From positions 1-64,000 of the forward strand of contig NZ_AKJT01000080.1 of the NCBI RefSeq assembly GCF_000282195.1: 64,000 nucleotides of DNA. Reading direction: 5' to 3'. A program made the position numbers and the translations under genes. Below, piece after piece: positions 9,348-17,635 of this stretch. Position 1 is the stretch's first letter; every line of letters starts with the position of its first letter. The notes beneath the pieces were generated by a model, which saw only the letters and a program-made list of their open reading frames with translations, made no database searches and was not told where the DNA came from. This stretch comes from Pseudomonas sp. GM18. Its GTDB lineage: Bacteria > Pseudomonadota > Gammaproteobacteria > Pseudomonadales > Pseudomonadaceae.

Positions 9348-9740
9348 ATGCGCAGAATTCAGTCAGCCCCAGGCTTTATCGGCCCGGTCGGCCCTTACTC
9401 CCAGGCGGTGGTCAGCGGTCACCTGGTGTTCACCGCCGGGCAAATTCCGGCCCAGAGCGGGCTCGATGACCAACCCGCCGATTTCTCCGAACAAGTACGG
9501 CAAACCTTACGCAATCTGGAGGCGATCCTGATTGAAGCCGGGTCCGACTTCAGCCACGTGATCAAGGTTAACGCCTACCTCACCGATCCCGCGCAACTGG
9601 AGCCGTTCAACGCGGTGTATCGCGAGTTCCTCGGCCATGCGCCGCCGGCTCGCACCACGGTCTGCGTGGCCCTTTGGGGCGTGTCGCTGGAAATCGACTG
9701 TGTCGCCGAGCTGATTGCGAAGGAGCCGCAGCATGGATGA
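9348..9740 (+). CDS. RidA (YjgF/YER057c/UK114) family enamine/imine deaminase
   Basis: A 130-residue RidA-family protein, which hydrolyses reactive enamine/imine intermediates to 2-keto acids plus ammonia. The start is taken at ATG 9348, nine bases after a GGAG; an upstream in-frame ATG at 9333 has no ribosome site. The active-site segments are present: GPYSQAVVSGHLVFTAGQIP near the N-terminus, the catalytic Arg in PARTTV and the Glu in LEIDCVAEL (position equivalent to Glu120 of E. coli RidA). Its stop lies within the start of the next gene. In catabolic clusters such proteins usually clear an imine made by the pathway's own enzymes, which suggests a nitrogenous substrate. Confidence 0.9.
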   Translation: MRRIQSAPGFIGPVGPYSQAVVSGHLVFTAGQIPAQSGLDDQPADFSEQVRQTLRNLEAILIEAGSDFSHVIKVNAYLTDPAQLEPFNAVYREFLGHAPPARTTVCVALWGVSLEIDCVAELIAKEPQHG

Positions 9741-10353
9741 GTCCCGGCTGATCGAGCAGCTCAACGCGGTGAGTTTTCCAACCCTCGGGCATTTTCTCGA
9801 GGTGGGCTTTGCCGACTCACAACTGCGAGCCATGGTGCCCAATGTGAAACTGGTCGGCCGCGCGCTGACCCTGAAACTGGTGGGCGCCGACGCCATCGCG
9901 GTCAACCAGGCATTGGCGCTGATCCAGCCCGGCGATGTGTTGGTGATCGACACTGACGGAGACTGGCAACACGCCCCCGTGGGCGCTGTCACCAGTTGCG
10001 CGGCGAGTTGCGCGGGTGCGGTGGGCATCGTGGTGGACGGCGCGGTGACCGACTTGCTCGAACTGCGTGAAGCCGGACTACCGGTCTTCGCTCGCGGCAC
10101 CAGTCTGCTGACCACCAAGTTGCATGGCCGTGGTGACAGCCAGATCAATCAGCCGATTCACTGCGCCGGTGTCACGGTGCATCCCGGCGATCTGGTGCTG
10201 GCGGACGACAACGGTGTGTTGTTTCTCGATCCGGCCACCGCGCAAGACGTCATCGAGCGCGCACTGGCATCGGACCGGGCAGAACCGCAACTGCTGACCC
10301 GGCTGATGGCGGGTGAGCCGGTGTCCAGTGTCTTGAACATAAATCTCTCTTAA
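9733..10353 (+). CDS. RraA-like / HMG-CHA aldolase family protein with an altered catalytic motif
   Basis: A 206-residue protein of the RraA-like fold, which includes 4-hydroxy-4-methyl-2-oxoglutarate/4-carboxy-4-hydroxy-2-oxoadipate aldolases and oxaloacetate decarboxylases. The start is ATG 9733, seven bases after GGAG and overlapping the RidA stop by eight bases. The family's central stretch is present (GDVLVIDTDGD, then GAVTSCAASCAGAVGIVVDG). Where active members carry the metal/substrate-binding Arg-Asp pair, this protein reads DGAVTDLLEL, with Thr replacing Arg. The C-terminal part (VHPGDLVLADDNGVLFLDP) is canonical. It may be an aldolase/decarboxylase with changed chemistry, or a lyase for a different substrate. 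Confidence 0.82.
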   Translation: MDESRLIEQLNAVSFPTLGHFLEVGFADSQLRAMVPNVKLVGRALTLKLVGADAIAVNQALALIQPGDVLVIDTDGDWQHAPVGAVTSCAASCAGAVGIVVDGAVTDLLELREAGLPVFARGTSLLTTKLHGRGDSQINQPIHCAGVTVHPGDLVLADDNGVLFLDPATAQDVIERALASDRAEPQLLTRLMAGEPVSSVLNINLS

Positions 10354-10359
10354 TGACCG

Positions 10360-10383
10360 GCCGCCAGCCAGACCGCTGGCGGC
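10360..10383 (+). other. Intercistronic hairpin before the OprD porin gene
   Basis: A perfect 9-bp stem (GCCGCCAGC / GCTGGCGGC, loop CAGACC) lies between the RraA-like stop and the porin start. No T-run follows, so it is more likely an mRNA-stabilising or processing element than a terminator. Confidence 0.45.
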
Positions 10384-10399
10384 TCAGGAACTTCAATCA

Positions 10400-11710
10400 A
10401 TGAATAAACATCCGTTGGCACTGATTGCGATCGGCAGTGCTCTTTTCAGTCCGTTGAGCATGGCGGACTTTATTAAAGACAGTAAAGCGACCCTCGGGAT
10501 GCGCAACTTTTACTTCAACAACGATAATCGCGATGGCGCCGCGAGTCCTTCCAGAACCGAAGAGTGGGCTCAGGGATTCATGCTCAACTATCAGTCGGGA
10601 TACACCGAGGGCACTGTCGGCTTTGGCGTCGATGCACTCGGGTTGCTGGGTATTCGCCTGGACAGCGGTGACGGTCGCCATGTCGGCAGTTCGATGATCC
10701 CCAGCGATGGCAATGGCGCCGCCGAGCAATGGGCGCGTTTCGGTGCGACGGCGAAGATGCGCTTTGCCCAGACTGAAATGCGTTACGGCACCCTGACACC
10801 GAAGTTGCCGATTCTGCAGGCCAACGACGGCCGGCTGCTGCCGCAGACGTTCGAAGGTGGGCAGATCGTCTCCAATGACTTCGAACACCTGACCCTGACC
10901 GGTGGCCATCTTGAACACGCCACGGGGCGCGGCTCCAGCGACAGCACCGGCCTGGCCGTGGCCGGCGGCACTCGGGAAAGCAACGCGTTCAATTTTGCCG
11001 GTGCCGATTACAAGGTCAGCGAGGCGCTTCTGGCGCAGTACTACTACGCCAATCTCGAGGACTATTACCAACAGCATTTCGCCGGCCTGGTTCATAACCT
11101 GAAACTGGGAGATTTCGGTGCGCTGAAAACCGATCTGCGCTACTTCAAGACCACCGCCGACGGCGCCAATGACACGGCCGCCGGGCGGGCCAACGGTTAT
11201 CGCACCAGTGGCTATACGCAGAACGGCGACGGCAAGATCGATAACAACACCTGGAGCCTGGCGTTCACCTGGAGCATGGGGGCTCATGCGCTGATGGCTG
11301 GTTATCAGCAGGTGTCCAGCGACAGCGGCTTCGTGCAGCTCAATCAGGGTGGTTTGCCGGATAAGGGGGCTGCGGGCGCAAGCGTCTATCTGCTGACCGA
11401 CCGTTACATCCAGAACTTTACCCGCGCCGGAGAACGTACCGGTTTCGGCCAATACACCTACGATTTCGCCGCCCTCGGCCTGCCAGGGCTCAAGGCCTCG
11501 GCGATGTATCTGTCGGGGCATGGGATCCGGACGACGGCCGGGCCTGAGCAAGAGGAGTGGGAGCGGGACCTGAGCGTCGATTACGTGATCCAGAGCGGAC
11601 CGTTGAAGAACGTTGCCCTGGGTTGGCGCAATGGCGTGTCGCGCAGTGAAGCGTCACGCGATGCGGACCAGAACCGCTTGGTGGTCAGCTACAGCTTGCC
11701 GCTGTTCTGA
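10400..11710 (+). CDS. OprD-family outer-membrane porin
   Basis: A 436-residue OprD/OccD-OccK-type substrate-specific porin. It has a signal peptide (about residues 1-22, ending SMA before DFIKDS) and the family's conserved first strands (LGMRNFYFNNDNRDG, then EEWAQGFMLNYQSGYTEGTVGFGVDALG). The YGTLTPKLPIL and GRGSSDS segments and the C-terminal strand ending in Phe (VVSYSLPLF) are also typical. OprD porins in pseudomonads take up amino acids, peptides or aromatic and other carboxylates. Here it should carry the same substrate that the two MHS transporters take across the inner membrane. It lies 46 bp after the RraA-like gene and before the amidohydrolase, on the same strand. Confidence 0.93.
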   Translation: MNKHPLALIAIGSALFSPLSMADFIKDSKATLGMRNFYFNNDNRDGAASPSRTEEWAQGFMLNYQSGYTEGTVGFGVDALGLLGIRLDSGDGRHVGSSMIPSDGNGAAEQWARFGATAKMRFAQTEMRYGTLTPKLPILQANDGRLLPQTFEGGQIVSNDFEHLTLTGGHLEHATGRGSSDSTGLAVAGGTRESNAFNFAGADYKVSEALLAQYYYANLEDYYQQHFAGLVHNLKLGDFGALKTDLRYFKTTADGANDTAAGRANGYRTSGYTQNGDGKIDNNTWSLAFTWSMGAHALMAGYQQVSSDSGFVQLNQGGLPDKGAAGASVYLLTDRYIQNFTRAGERTGFGQYTYDFAALGLPGLKASAMYLSGHGIRTTAGPEQEEWERDLSVDYVIQSGPLKNVALGWRNGVSRSEASRDADQNRLVVSYSLPLF

Positions 11711-11795
11711 TCGGCTTGTCCCTTGCCCGTCGCCATGCCAGCGCTCAGCGTTTGGAAATGGCCTCTGTTTGATCAAAAAATTCCAGGAGTGACTC

Positions 11796-13025
11796 ATGTT
11801 GAAGATTAATGGTGAACGCCTCTGGGCGAGCCTGATGGCCATGGCTGAAATCGGTGCGACGGCTCGTGGTGGCAGTTGCCGTCTGGCGCTGAGCGATGAA
11901 GACAAGGCTGGTCGCGAACTGTTCTCCCAGTGGTGCCGCGAGGCTGGCATGACCTTGAGTGTGGACGCCATCGGCAACCTGTTCGCCCGCCGCGCCGGCA
12001 CCGACCCGGATGCCGCGCCGGTGATGATGGGCAGTCACCTCGACACCCAGCCTGAAGGCGGACGTTTTGACGGCGTCTACGGTGTGCTCGCCGGTCTGGA
12101 AGTGGTCCGTTGCCTCAACGACCTCGGCATCCAGACCCGTAAACCGCTGGAAGTGGCGGTGTGGACCAACGAAGAAGGTGCGCGTTTTACCCCGGCGATG
12201 TTCGGCTCGGCAGTGTTTACCGGGATCATGGAACTGGACGCTGCATTGGCGGTGCGTGACGTGGATGGCATCAGCGTTGCCGAGGCGCTGCAACGCACCG
12301 GTTATGCCGGCGAGCGGCCGTTGGGCGGGGCGGTGGATGCGTATTTTGAAGCGCACATCGAACAAGGGCCGATCCTTGAAGACAACGCCAAGAGCATCGG
12401 CGTGGTCAGCGGCGGCCAGGCGATTCGCTGGCTCGACGTGCGGGTCGAAGGCATGGCCGCCCATGCGGGTACCACGCCGATGCCATTGCGCAAGGACGCC
12501 CTGTACGGCGTGGCGCGGATGATTCAGGCAATTGAAGGTTTGGCCACGGATTTTGCCCCCGAAGGCCTGACCACGGTTGGCGAGTTGAGCATCAACAAGT
12601 CGTCGCGCAACACCATTCCAGGCTTGGTGAACTTCACAGTCGACCTGCGTCATCACCGCGACGAAGCCATCGAGGCCATGGAGCAGCAGGTTCGCGCACG
12701 GCTTCAGGCGATTGCCGACGGTCGCGGTTTGACGATGACGATCACCCCGCACTGGATCAGCCCGGCGACCCCGTTTGACGCCGATTGTGTGGCGGCGGTG
12801 CAGCATGCGGTGGATGCACTGGGCTACGCTCAGCAATCGATTGTCAGCGGTGCCGGGCACGATGCGATTCATCTGGCGCGGTTCTGCCCGACGGCGATGG
12901 TGTTCATTCCTTGCGTTGGCGGCTTGAGCCATAACGAAGCCGAAGACGTGCTGCCTGAAGATGTGCGCCAGGGCACCGACGTGCTGCTCAACGCGGTGCT
13001 GTCCCGCGCTGGCGTTGTCGATTAA
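11796..13025 (+). CDS. M20-family amidohydrolase (hydantoinase/carbamoylase, allantoate amidohydrolase type)
   Basis: A 409-residue metal-dependent amidase of the hydantoinase/carbamoylase branch of peptidase family M20. These enzymes hydrolyse N-carbamoyl amino acids, allantoate or ureidoglycine and release ammonia and CO2. The metal-binding segments are visible: MMGSHLDTQPEGGRFDGVYGV (His and Asp ligands, near residue 75), NEEGARF (Glu pair, near 127) and the C-terminal SGAGHDAIHLARFCPTAM. The dimerisation domain occupies roughly 210-330. The PSORT-type N-terminus is cytoplasmic. As the last gene of the cluster it hints that the substrate contains a ureido or amide nitrogen; which one cannot be decided from sequence. 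Confidence 0.88.
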   Translation: MLKINGERLWASLMAMAEIGATARGGSCRLALSDEDKAGRELFSQWCREAGMTLSVDAIGNLFARRAGTDPDAAPVMMGSHLDTQPEGGRFDGVYGVLAGLEVVRCLNDLGIQTRKPLEVAVWTNEEGARFTPAMFGSAVFTGIMELDAALAVRDVDGISVAEALQRTGYAGERPLGGAVDAYFEAHIEQGPILEDNAKSIGVVSGGQAIRWLDVRVEGMAAHAGTTPMPLRKDALYGVARMIQAIEGLATDFAPEGLTTVGELSINKSSRNTIPGLVNFTVDLRHHRDEAIEAMEQQVRARLQAIADGRGLTMTITPHWISPATPFDADCVAAVQHAVDALGYAQQSIVSGAGHDAIHLARFCPTAMVFIPCVGGLSHNEAEDVLPEDVRQGTDVLLNAVLSRAGVVD

Positions 13026-13049
13026 AGAACAGTGTTGTGAATACACACC

Positions 13050-13164
13050 CTGTGGCGAGGGAGCTTGCTCCCGCTTGAGTGCGCAGCACTCACAAAACCA
13101 GCGAGGGCTGCCGGTGTTTTGGGGCCGCTACGCAGCCCGGCGCGAGCAAGCTCGCTCGCCACAG
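13050..13164. repeat. REP-like inverted-repeat element (paired REPs)
   Basis: A 115-bp non-coding element bounded by the perfect inverted repeat CTGTGGCGAG (13050-13059) and CTCGCCACAG (13155-13164). The flanking arms GGAGCTTGCTCC and CGCGAGCAAGCTCGC form further hairpins. This pattern is characteristic of the abundant REP/REPIN repeats of the P. fluorescens group, which are mobilised by RAYT transposases. None of those transposases is in this window. Confidence 0.85.
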
Positions 13165-13211
13165 AGTGTTCATCGGGCAAAAGATCTACGTTAACTGACA
13201 GGTATTAACCC

Positions 13212-14237
13212 ATGCGCAGTTTTTTCAATCCCGAACAATTGCTCCACCATCCGCGCAGCTACTACTCCCGAGGGCAGATGCGCACGCCGCAGGAGGTGCC
13301 CGAGCGCGCGCAACGGCTGGTGCGGGCGTCAAAGGCGTTGGGCTTTACGGTCGAGCAACCGGCTGATGCGGGGCTTGCTCCGCTGCTGGCGGTGCACGGT
13401 GCGCCGTACCTGACGTTCTTGCAGGAAGCGCATCAGCGCTGGAAGGAAATCCCCGAGGATTGGGGTGATGAGGTGATGTCGAACATCTTCGTGCGCGAGC
13501 CCAACGCCTTGCGTGGGGTTCTCGCTCAGGCCGCGCGTTATCTGGCGGACGGCAGTTGCCCGGTGGGTGAGCAGACCTGGCGCTCGGCTTATTGGTCGGC
13601 GCAAAGCGCGATTGCCGGCGCCCAGGCATTGCTCGATGGCGAGCCGGCCGCGTATGCCCTGTGTCGTCCGCCGGGTCATCACGCTCGGGCCGAAGCAGCG
13701 GGTGGTTTCTGCTATGTGAACAATGCTGCAGTGGCCGCTCAGGTGTTGCGTGCAGGGTTTGAGCGAGTCGCGGTACTCGACACTGACATGCACCACGGGC
13801 AGGGAATCCAGGAGATTTTTTACGACCGCAATGACGTGCTGTACGTTTCGGTGCACGGCGATCCGACCAACTTCTATCCGGGGGTTGCCGGGTTCAGCGA
13901 TGAGCGCGGTGTCGGGGCGGGAGAGGGGTTCAACCTCAACTTGCCGATGGCCCATGGGGCGAGTGAGGCGGACTTTCTGGCACAGCTTGAAGTGGCGTTG
14001 GCGGCGGTGAAAGATTTTGCCGCCGAGGTATTAGTGCTGTCCCTGGGGTTCGATATTTTCGAGCTGGACCCGCAAAGCAAAGTAGCAGTAACCCGTGAAG
14101 GCTTTGCGCGACTGGGCGAGCGGATTCGCAGCCTGGGGTTGCCGTGTCTGATTGTGCAGGAAGGCGGGTATCACCTGGAGAGTCTTGAGGATAATGCCCG
14201 GGCGTTTTTTGTCGGGCCAGAGGTGTGGCGGCTCTGA
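13212..14237 (+). CDS. Histone-deacetylase-family protein, probable acetylpolyamine amidohydrolase
   Basis: A 341-residue arginase/deacetylase-fold Zn hydrolase. Bacterial members of this length deacetylate N-acetylputrescine, N-acetylcadaverine or related amides. The catalytic pair His156-His157 is in RPPGHHARAEAAGGFCYVNN. The zinc ligands are in VLDTDMHHGQG (Asp192, His194), and the C-terminal SLGFDIFELDP and QEGGYH segments are also conserved. The length and the N-terminal MRSFFNPEQLLHHPRSY match the AphA/AphB acetylpolyamine amidohydrolases of Pseudomonas. It is separated from the amidohydrolase gene by a REP element, so it may be a separate transcription unit. A link to the preceding cluster is possible but unproven. 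Confidence 0.88.
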   Translation: MRSFFNPEQLLHHPRSYYSRGQMRTPQEVPERAQRLVRASKALGFTVEQPADAGLAPLLAVHGAPYLTFLQEAHQRWKEIPEDWGDEVMSNIFVREPNALRGVLAQAARYLADGSCPVGEQTWRSAYWSAQSAIAGAQALLDGEPAAYALCRPPGHHARAEAAGGFCYVNNAAVAAQVLRAGFERVAVLDTDMHHGQGIQEIFYDRNDVLYVSVHGDPTNFYPGVAGFSDERGVGAGEGFNLNLPMAHGASEADFLAQLEVALAAVKDFAAEVLVLSLGFDIFELDPQSKVAVTREGFARLGERIRSLGLPCLIVQEGGYHLESLEDNARAFFVGPEVWRL

Positions 14238-14262
14238 GTTCGAGGGAGGCCAGAAGGCCGCT

Positions 14263-14321
14263 TTCGCGAGCAAGTTCCCGCAGGATTGATGCTCACCCTG
14301 TGGGGGCAAGCTTGCTCGCAA
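14263..14321. repeat. Degenerate REP-like repeat between convergent genes
   Basis: The sequence has CGCGAGCAAG in one arm and GCAAGCTTGCTCGC in the other, similar to the REP at 13050 but shorter and imperfect. It lies between the convergent deacetylase and helicase genes, a typical REP location, and may act as a bidirectional transcription or degradation stop. Confidence 0.65.
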
Positions 14322-14341
14322 TGGAGGTCTGACTATCCCTG

Positions 14342-17035
14342 CTACTTATCAATTTTTTCCGGCAACGGCGCAAACAACGCCTCGATATCATCGCTCTGCA
14401 ATTTCCAGTCCCCAGTCTTGCGCCCATCCAGCACGCCTGCGGCCAGATCGGACTTTTCCTTCTGCAGATGCTGAATCTTCTCTTCCACCGTGCCCCTGGC
14501 AATCATCTTGTAGACGAACACCGGCTTCTCCTGGCCAATGCGATACGCGCGGTCAGTTGCCTGATTTTCCGTCGCCGGGTTCCACCAAGGGTCGTAGTGA
14601 ATCACCGTATCGGCTTCGGTCAGGTTCAGGCCCACACCGCCAGCCTTCAGGCTGATCAGAAAGATCTGACGCTTGCCGCTCTGGAATTCCTTCACTGGCG
14701 TGCGTCGGTCGCGGGTCTGGCCGGTCAGGATCGCATACACCACGCCGCGTTTGTTCAGCTCGTCCTCGATCAGCGACAACATTGAAGTGAACTGCGAGAA
14801 CAGCAGAATCCGCCGACCTTCCTCGAACAGCTCTTCAAGCATTTCCATCAGGCTATCGAGTTTGCCGGAGGTGCTGCCGCGGGCAGGCAGGGCGGCGTCG
14901 TTGACCAAGCGCAAATCACAGCACACCTGGCGCAGCTTCAGCAGCGCCTCAAGAATGATGATCTGGCTGCGCGCCACGCCTTTACGGGTGATCTCGTCGC
15001 GGACTTTTTTGTCCATGGCCAGGCGCATGGTTTCGTACACATCGCGCTGGGCTTCGTTGAGCTCGACCCAATGGACAATCTCGGTTTTCGGCGGCAGTTC
15101 GGTGGCCACCTGTTCCTTGGTCCGGCGCAGCAGGAACGGTTTGATCCGACCGTTCAGGTGTTGAAGTCGTACTTCACTGGCACGCTTTTCTATCGGCACG
15201 CGGTAATCGCGGTTGAAGCTTTTCACGTCACCGAGCCAGCCTGGCAGCAGGAAGTGGAACAGCGACCACAGCTCGCCCAAGTGGTTTTCCAGCGGCGTGC
15301 CACTCAGGCACAAACGCTGGCGAGCATTCAGCTCACGGGCGGCGTGGGCGGCTTTGCTGTTGGGGTTCTTGATGTACTGCGCTTCATCCAGCACCAGAAC
15401 GTGCAATGGCTGCGCGGCCAGGCGTTCGACGTCTTTGGGCAGCAGTGCATAAGTGGTCAGGATCAGGTCGTAATCGGCCAGATTGCCGAAATGCTTTTTG
15501 CGGCTGATGCCGTACAGCGCCAGCACTTTGAGCTGCGGCGTGAAATGCGCCGCTTCGTCGAGCCAGTTGGGAATCAGGCTGGTGGGCATGACCACCATGC
15601 ACGGCCGATCGAGGCGCCCGGCATTCTTCTCGCTGAGAATGTGCGCCAGGGTTTGTAGGGTTTTGCCCAGGCCCATGTCGTCCGCGAGAATCCCGCCGAC
15701 TTCCAGTTGTCGCAACGATTGCATCCAGCTCAGGCCTTCGAGCTGGTACGGGCGCAAGGTGGCATTCAAACCTTCGGGCGCGGCGGCGGTGTGGTCCTTG
15801 ATGTCGCGCAGGCGCTGGGCAAAGGTGCGGATCTGCTCGCCACCTTCCCAGAGCAGCGGCAGGTCTTCGAGCGGGTTCAGTCGCGTGGCGTCGGCCTTGC
15901 TCAGGCGCAGCGTGGTTTCGCCGGGCTCTTGCAGATAAAACTCGCCGAGGGTGGCCAGCACCGGTTTCAGGCGGCCGAAGGGCAGGGCTACCTGCAATGG
16001 GCCTTGGTCGGTGCTGCGGCGTTGCGGAATGTTCACCAGGATCAGTTCGTCGTCGCGACGTCGGGCGAGCCGTTCCGGGTTGAGGATTTCGGTGTGGGAG
16101 CGCACCAGGTTCAACAGGATCGGCAGCAGGCTCAGGCGTTCGCCGTTGACGATGATCCCCAGTTCCAGGTCGAACCAGTCGCGCTCCGGTGCCTGCTCGA
16201 CGGTGGCGTACCAGTCGTCCACGGCGGTCAGGTCGAAGCCGAAATCCTCGTCGATCTGTAACTCCCAGCCTTGGGTGCGCAACTTCGGCAGTTCGTTGAG
16301 GGTGAAGGTCAGCCAAGCGCTGTCGTTGACCATCTCGTAGAGTTCGCCGGCACTTTCCGGCAAGGCCTTGCTTTGTCGGGTGGCGACTTTGAATCCGAGG
16401 ATCCGTAGCTGTTCCCTGTAGGTCTGTTCGACTTCCGGGTGACGTTTTATCCGCAGCGTCTGTGTTTCCTGACGAATCAGGATGTCGGCGTTTTTCTGTC
16501 CGCTGACGTATTCGTCCAGATAGCTGAAGGACAATGCCGCGCGATGCTGAATGTAGCGCTGCATCTTGCCGTTGCGCGGTTCGAAGGCGCTGAACTCGAT
16601 GCTCGCCAGCCACAGGCGCGGCACCGGTTGCACGTTGTCCACCAGCACTTGCGGCGGCGCTTTCGGGCTACGGTTTTCCAGTACGGCCTGAAGTTTTTCC
16701 AGCAGTTCGGCGTCTTTCGCGGCGGCCGGATATGCGAGGGTTTCCTGCACTTGCAGCAGCACTGCTGCGCAATGTTTGCAGTTGCTGTGAACCGGGCAGG
16801 TGCACGTGGCGTCGATCATCAGCAAGGTGCCTTTGGCCGACTCGCGCAGGCGAATGGTCTGACGGTAAACGTTACCGCCAGAGCCTTCGCAACTGGCGGT
16901 GATGGTGGCGTCGCCGACTTCGACGATCCTGACGCGGTTCTCCAGTGCGTAGCGACGGCCACGTTCCAGGCTCTGTTCCTTGAATCGGCTGACCCAGGAT
17001 GTTGCCAGGGGTTTGCTCAGGGTCGCGGAGGACAT
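14342..17035 (-). CDS. SNF2-family DEAD/DEAH-box helicase with N-terminal SWIM zinc finger
   Basis: An 897-residue Swi2/Snf2-type ATPase of the bacterial RapA/HepA-like group, a DNA translocase of uncertain target. The N-terminal SWIM zinc finger is complete (Cys78, Cys80, Cys86, His88 in CTCPVHSNCKH). A long middle region leads to the ATPase: Walker A in DDMGLGKTLQT, DEAQ box in VLDEAQYIKNP, then SGTPLENHLGELWSLFHFL. The second RecA-like lobe has LFSQFTSML, LTGQTRDRR and the motif VI region ATDRAYRIGQEKPV. It is transcribed toward the deacetylase gene and lies just downstream of the csiV-like gene on the same strand (11-bp gap), so the two may be cotranscribed. Confidence 0.93.
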   Translation of the reverse strand: MSSATLSKPLATSWVSRFKEQSLERGRRYALENRVRIVEVGDATITASCEGSGGNVYRQTIRLRESAKGTLLMIDATCTCPVHSNCKHCAAVLLQVQETLAYPAAAKDAELLEKLQAVLENRSPKAPPQVLVDNVQPVPRLWLASIEFSAFEPRNGKMQRYIQHRAALSFSYLDEYVSGQKNADILIRQETQTLRIKRHPEVEQTYREQLRILGFKVATRQSKALPESAGELYEMVNDSAWLTFTLNELPKLRTQGWELQIDEDFGFDLTAVDDWYATVEQAPERDWFDLELGIIVNGERLSLLPILLNLVRSHTEILNPERLARRRDDELILVNIPQRRSTDQGPLQVALPFGRLKPVLATLGEFYLQEPGETTLRLSKADATRLNPLEDLPLLWEGGEQIRTFAQRLRDIKDHTAAAPEGLNATLRPYQLEGLSWMQSLRQLEVGGILADDMGLGKTLQTLAHILSEKNAGRLDRPCMVVMPTSLIPNWLDEAAHFTPQLKVLALYGISRKKHFGNLADYDLILTTYALLPKDVERLAAQPLHVLVLDEAQYIKNPNSKAAHAARELNARQRLCLSGTPLENHLGELWSLFHFLLPGWLGDVKSFNRDYRVPIEKRASEVRLQHLNGRIKPFLLRRTKEQVATELPPKTEIVHWVELNEAQRDVYETMRLAMDKKVRDEITRKGVARSQIIILEALLKLRQVCCDLRLVNDAALPARGSTSGKLDSLMEMLEELFEEGRRILLFSQFTSMLSLIEDELNKRGVVYAILTGQTRDRRTPVKEFQSGKRQIFLISLKAGGVGLNLTEADTVIHYDPWWNPATENQATDRAYRIGQEKPVFVYKMIARGTVEEKIQHLQKEKSDLAAGVLDGRKTGDWKLQSDDIEALFAPLPEKIDK

Positions 17036-17046
17036 AAGGGCTTCAA

Positions 17047-17625
17047 TCAGTCCGGAATTTCATCGGGGACTGGCCGAGGCGCAGGGGCGGTCAGCGAGGT
17101 GATCTTGATCAACAGGCCCAGGTGGCCATTGTCGAGGAAGTTCAGCAGGCCGTTCTTGGTGTGGCTTTCCTGCTTCAGGCGTTCGCTGGCGGTGACCATG
17201 CCGTTGGTGTCAATGTTATTGACCCAGAAGTCGGCGTCGACGTCAGTGAAACGCCCCAGTTTCAGGTTCAACGTGCCCTCGATCGGGAATTGGCCAAACT
17301 GTTCCTTGCCTTCGCTGATCGCGATTTTGCTGGTTTCTTCACCCAGGTTCTGTTGCCAGGCCTTGTGCAGCAACACCGTGTATTCGTTGCTGGCGGTGAG
17401 TTTTTCCACTTCGGCATTCAGGCTTGGCGTACGAAAGCTGTCGGGGCTGATGCGTTGGGCACCGGCAGCCCAGTCTTCTGGCGCGGCGCGGCTGACGATG
17501 GCAGGCACGGCGTTTTGCCGTACCAGAATCATTTCAACCTGATACAGATCATCGGCAAACGCGGTCGAGGCGAGCAGCGACATCAACAACGTCATCAACA
17601 AGGTCAGTGAGCGAAACAGGCGCAT
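17047..17625 (-). CDS. CsiV-family exported protein
   Basis: A 192-residue exported protein with a signal peptide (about residues 1-24, ending AFA before DDLYQVEM). The start of the mature part (YQVEMILVRQNAV) and the layout immediately downstream of mfd match the CsiV family. In Vibrio cholerae, CsiV is a periplasmic partner of the penicillin-binding protein LpoA-PBP1A-like pathway or D-amino acid response. In Pseudomonas the role is not established. It begins 10 bp after the mfd stop and is followed by the SNF2 helicase gene, suggesting one mfd-csiV-helicase transcript. The family assignment rests on pattern recall and position, so the functional statement is weak. Confidence 0.7.
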   Translation of the reverse strand: MRLFRSLTLLMTLLMSLLASTAFADDLYQVEMILVRQNAVPAIVSRAAPEDWAAGAQRISPDSFRTPSLNAEVEKLTASNEYTVLLHKAWQQNLGEETSKIAISEGKEQFGQFPIEGTLNLKLGRFTDVDADFWVNNIDTNGMVTASERLKQESHTKNGLLNFLDNGHLGLLIKITSLTAPAPRPVPDEIPD

Positions 17626-17635
17626 GCGGCGTCCT

